Source: an uncultured Sutterella sp. (lineage in GTDB: Bacteria > Pseudomonadota > Gammaproteobacteria > Burkholderiales > Burkholderiaceae_F). From it: a DNA stretch of 11,823 nt. Of the stretch, positions 6,331 through 11,823 are shown in pieces. Where the stretch lies: the NCBI GenBank assembly GCA_900552915.1, contig USBS01000057.1, positions 1 to 11,823 on the forward strand, written 5' to 3'. Every line of letters begins with the position of its first letter. Position 1 is the stretch's first letter. The notes below the pieces were generated by a model. It had not been told where the DNA came from, made no database searches, and saw only the letters and a list, made by a program, of their open reading frames with translations. The translations under genes were made by a program, and so were the position numbers.

Positions 6331-6352
6331 GATTAAGGACTCTCAGAATTAG

Positions 6353-6378
6353 TTTATTCATAATTTTATTAATAAATA
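6353..6378 (+). repeat. Right copy of direct repeat flanking the AlbA_2 regulator
   Basis: TTTATTCAT (6353-6361), AA, TTTTATTAATAAATA (6364-6378). It repeats 4587-4610 in the same direction with a 2-base insertion. It begins 23 bases upstream of the regulator start codon, in its promoter region. Confidence 0.7.
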
Positions 6379-6418
6379 TTAATAAAACAAATCTGCTATT
6401 CATCATTTATTAATAAAT
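6365..6418. promoter_or_regulatory. Cluster of three AT palindromes in the divergent promoter region
   Basis: TTTATTAATAAA (6365-6376), TATTAATA (6377-6384) and ATTTATTAATAAAT (6405-6418, a perfect 14-bp palindrome). Centres are at 6370.5, 6380.5 and 6411.5, so spacings are 10 and 31 bases, near one and three turns of the helix: all sites face the same side of the DNA. This fits cooperative binding of a dimeric regulator. The AlbA_2 protein encoded next door has two winged helices and is the natural candidate; control of the aldehyde dehydrogenase gene is also possible. Confidence 0.55.
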
Positions 6419-6440
6419 TTCAAACAACCTTCGCTGCCGG

Positions 6441-6465
6441 TGTTAGGCTTAAGTTATTACTAACA
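6441..6465. promoter_or_regulatory. Inverted repeat upstream of aldehyde dehydrogenase gene
   Basis: TGTTAG (6441-6446) and CTAACA (6460-6465) form a perfect 6+6 inverted repeat with a 13-base spacer, 38 bases before the start codon. It may be an operator or part of the 5'-UTR structure. I found no convincing -35/-10 pair here. Confidence 0.35.
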
Positions 6466-6503
6466 GCACTCATCGTGCCGAATACACAAAAGGCAGGTGC
6501 AAA

Positions 6504-7919
6504 ATGGCCTACAGTTTTGATCGACTCTTCATCGGCGGCGCGTGGGTAAAGCCCGCGGGCAACAACGTCATTGCTCTGGAAAATCCCGCAACCCGCGAAG
6601 TTTTTGCGCACGTGCCGGACGGCACGCCTGCAGATGCTGAAGCCGCCATCGAAGCAGCCGCGGCTGCGCAGCCCGCTTGGGCCGCAACTCCGCTTTCCAA
6701 GCGCGTTCTTCTGATGCGCAAGGCTTTGGAGATCTTCAAGACATACCGCGACGAAATCATCCGATTGGAAGCACTCGAACTCGGCGCCCCTGTTTCTTAT
6801 TCGGCAAGCGCTCATTGTGATTATCAATTCACAAGAATCGAGTCCTACATTCGAGAAACTGAAAACGTGGCCTTGCAGGAGTCGTTCGAACTGAGCACAG
6901 TGATGCGGGAACCGATCGGCGTCGTCGCCTGCATCACACCCTGGAACTATCCGCTCGGACAAGTCGTACAAAAAATCATTCCGGCGCTTTTGATGGGCAA
7001 CACGGTGGCACTTAAACCCAGTCAACACACACCGCTTACGAGCTATTTGTTGGTTGATTCTCTTGACCGCGCCGGTTTTCCTGCAGGAACAGTCAACCTC
7101 GTCACGGGCCGCGGATCAAAACTCGGCGACACCTTTGCGACGCACCCGCTTGTGGACATGATCTCCTTTACGGGCTCCACGGCCGTGGGCATCAAGCTGA
7201 GTCAAAAGGCATTGCAAAGCCTCAAGCGCATTTCGCTTGAATTGGGCGGCAAGTCGCCATTCGTCTGGTTGCCGTCGGCCGACTACGAACCCGCCGTCAA
7301 TCAGCTCTTCGGTTCCGTCTTCTACAACTCGGGGCAAACCTGCACGGCTTTGACGCGCCTGATTGTTCCCGAAGCAGATCTTGATCGCGTCAAAGAACTG
7401 TTGATGCGCCGCATCCCGGAACTCACGGTGGGCGACCCGTTCGATCCGAAGACCAAGATCGGACCGATGGCTTCCAAAGCTCAGTACGAAAAGGTTCTCT
7501 CCTACATCGAACTCGGACAAAAAGAAGGTGCGAAGCTGCTCACAGGCGGCGCGGCTCCCGAGGCAGGCGTCGGCTACTACATTAAGCCCACGATCTTTAC
7601 CGATGTCACCAACGATATGCGGATTGCCCGCGAGGAAATCTTCGGGCCGGTGCTGTGTGTGCTCACGTACAAGACGGTCGACGAAGCCGTGGCGATTGCC
7701 AATGACACGCCCTACGGGCTCAACGCCGCCGTCTTCGGCGAACACAAGGCTGCACTAGCCGTAGCCAAACGCATCAAGGCAGGCAATGTTTACGTAAACG
7801 GCGGGCCGCGCGACGTCACCGCTCCCTTCGGAGGTTACAAGCAAAGCGGCATCGGCCGAGAAGGCGGCCGTTACGGCCTCATGGAATTTACGCAGCTAAA
7901 GGCAACGTTCGACCATTGA
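6504..7919 (+). CDS. NAD(P)-dependent aldehyde dehydrogenase
   Basis: A 471-residue cytoplasmic enzyme of the ALDH superfamily (PF00171) that oxidises an aldehyde to the acid with NAD(P)+. All core elements are present: TPWNYP with the oxyanion-hole Asn148, KPS for cofactor binding, FTGSTAVG as the Rossmann loop, LELGGKSP with the general base Glu246, SGQTCTALTR with the nucleophile Cys280, EEIFGPV for cofactor contact, and PFGGYKQSGIGREGG near the C terminus. Length is full. Overall it resembles the DhaS-like or generic ALDH groups rather than a subtype I can name; the substrate is unknown. ATG at 6504 has AGGCAGG about 8 bases upstream. It is divergent from the AlbA_2 regulator, so that regulator or its AT palindromes may control it. 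A terminator follows at 7973-8010. A functional link to the lyase operon is possible but not shown. Confidence 0.92.
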   Translation: MAYSFDRLFIGGAWVKPAGNNVIALENPATREVFAHVPDGTPADAEAAIEAAAAAQPAWAATPLSKRVLLMRKALEIFKTYRDEIIRLEALELGAPVSYSASAHCDYQFTRIESYIRETENVALQESFELSTVMREPIGVVACITPWNYPLGQVVQKIIPALLMGNTVALKPSQHTPLTSYLLVDSLDRAGFPAGTVNLVTGRGSKLGDTFATHPLVDMISFTGSTAVGIKLSQKALQSLKRISLELGGKSPFVWLPSADYEPAVNQLFGSVFYNSGQTCTALTRLIVPEADLDRVKELLMRRIPELTVGDPFDPKTKIGPMASKAQYEKVLSYIELGQKEGAKLLTGGAAPEAGVGYYIKPTIFTDVTNDMRIAREEIFGPVLCVLTYKTVDEAVAIANDTPYGLNAAVFGEHKAALAVAKRIKAGNVYVNGGPRDVTAPFGGYKQSGIGREGGRYGLMEFTQLKATFDH

Positions 7920-7938
7920 TGCAACTCCTGAAAACCGG

Positions 7939-7959
7939 CGAATCGAATTTCTCGATTCG
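7939..7959. other. Hairpin after aldehyde dehydrogenase
   Basis: CGAATCGA (7939-7946) and TCGATTCG (7952-7959) form a perfect 8-bp stem with the loop ATTTC, 19 bases after the stop. The following GCTTTCCTCTTT is only weakly T-rich, so it could be a first, leaky terminator ahead of the one at 7973-8010. Confidence 0.5.
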
Positions 7960-7972
7960 GCTTTCCTCTTTG

Positions 7973-8010
7973 CGCCGCCTGTGCGACACGCGCCGGCGGC
8001 GTTTAATTTT
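7973..8010 (+). terminator. Terminator of aldehyde dehydrogenase gene
   Basis: CGCCGCC (7973-7979) pairs with GGCGGCG (7995-8001); inside the loop GTG-CGA-CAC can add a small inner stem. The hairpin is followed by TTTAATTTTT. It lies 54 bases after the stop codon, on the coding strand. Confidence 0.65.
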
Positions 8011-8046
8011 TCTCTCCTACCGTTAAGGTTTCTCTCGGTATTGGGT

Positions 8047-8055
8047 TGTCATAAT
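8047..8055 (+). promoter_or_regulatory. Candidate extended -10 promoter for the Sel1-repeat protein gene
   Basis: TG at 8047-8048, one base, then CATAAT (8050-8055) gives an extended -10 element with five of six matches to TATAAT. No good -35 is seen 16-18 bases upstream, which is normal for extended -10 promoters. The leader to the ATG would be about 25 bases. It lies between a terminator and the gene, so a promoter is expected here. Confidence 0.4.
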
Positions 8056-8087
8056 CGGCGCTCTTATTTTTGATCTGAGTTTGTCCG

Positions 8088-10355
8088 ATGAAGAAAACTT
8101 GTCTTGCCGTTTTGGCTCTCGGTCTCTTTTCGCAATTTGCCAATGCCACCGCCTACAGCGATCAGGTCGGGCGCCTTCAATCCCAGTATGACCTGGCCCT
8201 TAAGGGGGATAAAAATGCCGCCGCTTTCGTCTGCCGCGAAGGCAACCTTCCGCAGCTCAAAGTTCGCTTCATCGAGCGCAACAAGCAAATAAACGCCTGC
8301 CGCATCTACGCCGAAGACATCGCCAAGGATCCCGCCGTTTACCGTTGGTTCATGGAGTGGTCGATGCACCTTCCGCACGAACTGATTGCTCCGGTCTTCA
8401 AAAAACTCACGGACGCAGGCATTTATCCCGTTTCCAAACTCAATTACCTCTTTGCCTCTTGGCTTTACGGCGAAAAGAAAAACATGGCCGACCTGAGCGA
8501 AGCCGAAAGCACGAAGCTCTATCAGCAATGGGTTACGGAAAACTACAAAGCCGGGCATCCCGGTTTTGCCGGACTCTATGTCTTCTTGAAGACGGAGAAA
8601 AACGGCAAAAGCAGCCTTTCTGAAGCTGAAATCGACAAAATTGTCGACAATTGTCTGCAAAAGAAGGATTTCGAGTCCCTGAAAATCTTCTACTCGCGTC
8701 TGGGCGAAGGCAATTTCGCCGCTGTGGAGAAAAAATTAGCGGGGAAACCCACGCATTCCTCGCTTGATATTGCTCGAGCACTCACTCAGGACAAGCTCAA
8801 GCTCACCTCCGAACAATTTGCCGCCGTCGTGAAGTCTGCCGTCGAATCGGCCGACGAGAGAACACTCGACTCCGATTACACGACGCTGTGCAAAATTGCG
8901 CTGGACGCAAACGACAAGGCGATTCAAAAGACGCTTTTTGAAAAGATGCTCGCCAATCGCATCGACCCGGCCAAGCTTGCGGGCGCAATGGATGTCGCAA
9001 CGCTTGAGGGCGTCGTCAAAAAAGAATTCGACAAGGACGGCTGGGCCGAAGCAGCCATGGCCTCGGCCTGCCTTTCGGCCGACCGCTACCACGAAGCAAT
9101 CGACTATTTCAAAAAGGCGACCACTTTAGGTTATGCAGGCGAAAACCTGCTCTACAAGCTTGCCGACAGCCTCTTTCACGACGCCAAAAACAACGTCTCG
9201 GCCGCCGACACACTTGATGCCCATCAATTCCTGGCCAAGCACTTCTTCTACCCGATCGGCGACCTAGGTCTTTCCTTTGAGCTGTACCAACTCGAGAAAT
9301 TTTCCAAAGCGGTCGGCCGCGAAGGTTTGATTGCCGAGTATTACCGCGACAAGCTTGATCATGCCTCAAGCGCCAAGGAAAGCGTGGAAGCAGCCTACCG
9401 CGTTGCCAAATACGAAGCCCAGCGCGGCACAAAGACACAGTCTCAAATCGCAGACGATCTCGAGACGGTTTATCGGAACATCTCCAAAGTGCGCTTTATT
9501 GCCGCCGACGGCGAAGATCTCAAGAAAAAGCCTTCCGCCGCCCAAAGCATTGCCAACGGCTTTATCGATGCTTCCGTCTTCGGCCTTAACTGCGGCGAAG
9601 CCGTGAAGTGGTACAACCGCACGTTGTCGGGCGAACTTCAAACGACCGACCCCAAGGATCTGGCCGCCGTCTACCAGGACATGGGACGCTGCTATCTCTG
9701 GGCTCCGGAAGGAGACGCGCTCAAGCGTGACGCAAACAAAGCTCGAGCCTCACTTGAAAAGGCCTACGCCATCGTCGAAAAGGGAGATTTCCCGGTCTAT
9801 CGCGGCGAACTGCCGCACACGGCTCGCCTGCAGGAAATTGCGAGCCTTCTCACCGACAGCTGTCTTGAATCGGGAGACGAAAAAGCCGCACAAAATTGGG
9901 CCAAGCGCGCCGTCAAACTTGAATTCGGATCGAGCGACACGGTGGCGGCCGACACCGCCTACACCATGGGGCTTTATTTCGATGGCAAAGGCAATTACAA
10001 AGAGGCCCAGCACTGGTACGGCCTGTTGAAGGGCAATTCCTCGGCCGGCAGCGACACCAATCTTGCCAACCTCTACTTCTCGGGCAAAGGCGTCGAGCAA
10101 AATCTCGAGAAGGCCGCAGAACTTTACCGATCGGCTTTCTGCAAAGCTCCGCAGGCTTTGCATGCCAACAATCTGGCGCTCGTCTATGCCGAAGGCAAAG
10201 GCGTGAACCAAGACCTTGCCTACGCTTATGCGCTCTATTCACTTGCAGGCGACAGCAGAGGCAAGCACGGTCTGATGATGCTTGAGGATTCTCTTTCCTC
10301 CGAGCAAAAGCAACAGGCCTCCAAGCTAAATATGCGAAGCCTTCTTTGTAAGTAA
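8088..10355 (+). CDS. Exported Sel1/TPR-repeat protein of unknown function
   Basis: A 755-residue protein with a clear Sec signal peptide: MKK, hydrophobic LAVLALGLF, and a probable cut after ANA at about residue 20. There is no lipobox, so it is probably soluble in the periplasm. The C-terminal part holds Sel1-like repeats at about 622-650 (TAYTMGLYFDGKGNYKEAQHWY), 657-690 (NLANLYFSGKGVEQNLEKAAELY) and 693-726 (NNLALVYAEGKGVNQDLAYAYALYSLAG). The middle (about 315-370) has a TPR-like helix pair with EAIDYFKKATTLGYAG. The N-terminal half is alpha-helical and not recognised. Such repeats make protein-binding scaffolds. The gene stands alone, with its own putative promoter, and has a weak ribosome site (GAG about 8 bases before ATG). 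It converges on the ATPase gene with a 29-base gap and no clear terminator. The function cannot be named. Confidence 0.85.
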   Translation: MKKTCLAVLALGLFSQFANATAYSDQVGRLQSQYDLALKGDKNAAAFVCREGNLPQLKVRFIERNKQINACRIYAEDIAKDPAVYRWFMEWSMHLPHELIAPVFKKLTDAGIYPVSKLNYLFASWLYGEKKNMADLSEAESTKLYQQWVTENYKAGHPGFAGLYVFLKTEKNGKSSLSEAEIDKIVDNCLQKKDFESLKIFYSRLGEGNFAAVEKKLAGKPTHSSLDIARALTQDKLKLTSEQFAAVVKSAVESADERTLDSDYTTLCKIALDANDKAIQKTLFEKMLANRIDPAKLAGAMDVATLEGVVKKEFDKDGWAEAAMASACLSADRYHEAIDYFKKATTLGYAGENLLYKLADSLFHDAKNNVSAADTLDAHQFLAKHFFYPIGDLGLSFELYQLEKFSKAVGREGLIAEYYRDKLDHASSAKESVEAAYRVAKYEAQRGTKTQSQIADDLETVYRNISKVRFIAADGEDLKKKPSAAQSIANGFIDASVFGLNCGEAVKWYNRTLSGELQTTDPKDLAAVYQDMGRCYLWAPEGDALKRDANKARASLEKAYAIVEKGDFPVYRGELPHTARLQEIASLLTDSCLESGDEKAAQNWAKRAVKLEFGSSDTVAADTAYTMGLYFDGKGNYKEAQHWYGLLKGNSSAGSDTNLANLYFSGKGVEQNLEKAAELYRSAFCKAPQALHANNLALVYAEGKGVNQDLAYAYALYSLAGDSRGKHGLMMLEDSLSSEQKQQASKLNMRSLLCK

Positions 10356-10384
10356 CCATAGAAGTTGCAGGAGAGCATTCGGAA

Positions 10385-11644
10385 TTACTTCCACATGCTT
10401 TCCTGCCACATCGCCGCAAACGGAACAGCGTAGCAGCCTCCGCCCGCGGATCGCACCTCGTTACCTGCATAAAGCACGATGCCGGTGCAAGTCTTTTTTC
10501 CACCCAACTGTTCCTTCAACCAGCGGATGTGCTGAAAGTCGTCACTGTTGACGCTCTCTCCCGACTTGATGTCGATGAGAAGCAGTTCATCCTTTTCATT
10601 GGTGACAACAAAGTCAATCTCATGACTCTTGGAACGGAAGTGCTGCAGGCGCCAGCGCGGGTGTAGCTCGATTTCTGGCATCAGCTGGTTGTAGGCCCAG
10701 GTTTCCACAAGCTTGCCGCCATAATTCTGCGCAAACTCTTGTTGGAACACATCCACCCCGTCGCCGATGCCCAACAGATGCGCCATCAGTCCCGAGTCTG
10801 TCATGAACACCTTCGGCGTTTTTCCCGGGCGGTCATAGTCCTTGAGAGTCCAGGCCGAGACGGTGTCTGCCAGAAACATTGCCTCAATGGCCGAATAGTA
10901 TTTCTCGACTGTAGCCCACGCTGCATTGAGTTGCCGCGAAACGTTTCGTACAACCAGCGGTTTACTCGAATAGGCGGCAATTAGACGGAACATATCTTCG
11001 ACTTGATCACTCCGCTTGGTCTTCCATTGCCCGCGCATATCAAGCAGCACCTGCTGCTGCAAATAGGAACGAAACCATCGGGCTCGGTCGTCGGCACTCA
11101 TACGCTGAACAGCCGGAAAACCGCCTTTGACTGCCAGATCGACGATCAGCCGCTTGTTGCAATCGTCAAACGTGCAGCCGTAAGGCATCTGTCCTTTAAA
11201 CAAGCGCTCAAGCAGAACAGGAGGCCGGCCGCGCAGTTCCGCTTCGGCAAACGTTCTCACACGGACAAAGTTAACACGCCCCGCCAAGGACTCGCTTGCC
11301 TGAGGCAGCTTTCTATAGTCCGCCGAGCCCGTGATGATGTACTGGCCGCTTTCTTCCGAATTCTCGTCAACTCGGCACTTGATCTCGCCGATCAGAAGCG
11401 GCAGCTTCTGAACCTCGTCAATGATGAGACACGTCCCGGGACGACGGCGCACGAAAAAGACCGGATCCTCCGACGCTTGTGTGAGCGTTGCGCTGCTATC
11501 GAGCGTTCGATATTCCGCGTTCACACCCGCGTGCCTGACAAGCGTCGTTTTTCCGGACTGGCGACATCCGGTCACGCTCACGACTCGATGCGACTGAAGA
11601 GAAGCCAACAATTCTCGACGGCACCAACGATCAATCCATTGCAT
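10385..11644 (-). CDS. AAA_14/DUF4143 family P-loop ATPase
   Basis: A 419-residue cytoplasmic ATPase. Walker A is GCRQSGKTT (26-34), Walker B CLIIDE (72-77) and a sensor-like IITGS at 103-107, as in the AAA_14 domain. The C-terminal half is DUF4143: LAVKGGFPAV (170-179), VEKYYSAIEAMFLAD (246-260), KVFMTDSGLMAHLLG (278-292) and a restriction-endonuclease-like pattern with E314 (KLVETWAYNQL), D344 (HEIDFVV) and D358-x-K360 (LLIDIKSG). The biochemical role of the family is unknown; the nuclease-like end may be active or only structural. I prefer ATG at 11644 (GGACGG 8 bases upstream) over TTG at 11668, which has no ribosome site. The gene is monocistronic: a terminator for an outside gene lies upstream and the Sel1 protein gene converges downstream. 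The promoter region consists of 23-bp-spaced repeats. Confidence 0.85.
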   Translation of the reverse strand: MQWIDRWCRRELLASLQSHRVVSVTGCRQSGKTTLVRHAGVNAEYRTLDSSATLTQASEDPVFFVRRRPGTCLIIDEVQKLPLLIGEIKCRVDENSEESGQYIITGSADYRKLPQASESLAGRVNFVRVRTFAEAELRGRPPVLLERLFKGQMPYGCTFDDCNKRLIVDLAVKGGFPAVQRMSADDRARWFRSYLQQQVLLDMRGQWKTKRSDQVEDMFRLIAAYSSKPLVVRNVSRQLNAAWATVEKYYSAIEAMFLADTVSAWTLKDYDRPGKTPKVFMTDSGLMAHLLGIGDGVDVFQQEFAQNYGGKLVETWAYNQLMPEIELHPRWRLQHFRSKSHEIDFVVTNEKDELLLIDIKSGESVNSDDFQHIRWLKEQLGGKKTCTGIVLYAGNEVRSAGGGCYAVPFAAMWQESMWK

Positions 11645-11661
11645 TTTGCAATCCGTCCCAA

Positions 11662-11776
11662 CAGACAACTTTCAAAGTTTTCACCGGACAAATTATCACT
11701 CAAACAACGGACAAATTGTTAAGTACACCTCGGACAATTTGTAACGTAAGGTCCGGACAAATTCTCACTTTCGACA
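11662..11776. repeat. Iteron-like array, five CGGACAAATT elements at 23-bp spacing
   Basis: CGGACAAATT occurs at 11685-11694, 11708-11717 and 11754-11763, with a variant CGGACAATTT at 11731-11740 and a degenerate copy CAGACAACTT at 11662-11671. The start-to-start distance is exactly 23 bases every time, while the 13 bases between elements differ. The array covers most of the space between the ATPase start and the upstream terminator. A candidate -10 (GATAAT on the minus strand, 11697-11692) overlaps the second copy, so a protein bound to the array would control this promoter. Confidence 0.8.
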
Positions 11777-11788
11777 AACACCCCGCAG

Positions 11789-11822
11789 AAAAAACGGACC
11801 CGACACTGCAGCAGGATCCGTT
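11789..11822 (-). terminator. Leftward terminator of a gene beyond the right edge
   Basis: On the minus strand, AACGGATCC (11822-11814) pairs with GGGTCCGTT (11801-11793), nine pairs including one T-G wobble, and runs into a T-run (11794-11789). It ends transcription of a leftward gene that lies outside the window, so the ATPase gene needs its own promoter between here and 11645. Confidence 0.75.
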
Positions 11823-11823
11823 G

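Noticed and set aside
11645..11668. TTG start of the ATPase eight codons upstream
   Set aside because: No ribosome site precedes it, and it falls in the degenerate copy of the repeat array; ATG at 11644 has GGACGG at a proper distance.
11003..11722. Plus-strand open frame of 239 codons opposite the ATPase
   Set aside because: It is antisense to intact Walker motifs and ends inside the repeat array; no supporting motif.
11662..11776. CRISPR array
   Set aside because: The conserved part is only 10 bases and the spacers 13; far too short for repeat and spacer, and no cas gene is visible.

Overview
The window looks like chromosomal DNA from a Gram-negative gut bacterium, most likely a betaproteobacterium of the Sutterella/Parasutterella type. 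This is an inference from protein flavour, moderate GC, an FNR-type box, and the mix of a dicarboxylate transporter, an AAA_14/DUF4143 ATPase and a Sel1-repeat periplasmic protein; no rRNA or marker gene is present to prove it. I see no tRNA, rRNA, CRISPR array, transposase or prophage gene.

Layout. 1-273 (+) is the C-terminal end of a branched-chain aminotransferase (ilvE), closed by a terminator. 274-602 is a convergent gap rich in hairpins; it holds four tandem 23-bp AT-rich repeats and the terminator of the leftward operon. 603-3488 (-) is a two-gene operon: a fumarase/aspartase-superfamily lyase (adenylosuccinate lyase/PcaB-like) followed by a DASS-family dicarboxylate transporter, with a strong 13-bp stem between them. 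The 347-bp divergent region 3489-3835 carries an exact FNR-type box, a 14-bp GC-rich dyad and three copies of a GGTACAAAT-like half-site. 3836-4570 (+) is a GntR/HutC (UTRA) regulator that very likely controls the operon and itself.

4587-6420 is a separate module: a leftward AlbA_2/HATPase_c_4/double-winged-helix regulator bracketed at both ends by the palindrome TTTATTAATAAA and by an imperfect 24/26-bp direct repeat. To its right, 6504-7919 (+) is an NAD(P)-dependent aldehyde dehydrogenase sharing the divergent promoter region, ended by a terminator. 8088-10355 (+) is a 755-residue exported protein of unknown function with C-terminal Sel1-like repeats. It converges on 10385-11644 (-), an AAA_14/DUF4143 ATPase with a PD-(D/E)xK-like C-terminal pattern. 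The promoter region of that ATPase is built of five 23-bp-spaced copies of CGGACAAATT. A leftward terminator at 11789-11822 closes a gene beyond the right edge.

How it works together (inference). The lyase/transporter/GntR group reads as a catabolic unit under oxygen and substrate control: a lyase probably releases fumarate from a succinyl-type conjugate, and a transporter moves the related dicarboxylate. The most unusual structures are regulatory: the bracketed palindrome set around the AlbA_2 regulator and the 23-bp iteron-like array in front of the AAA_14 ATPase.
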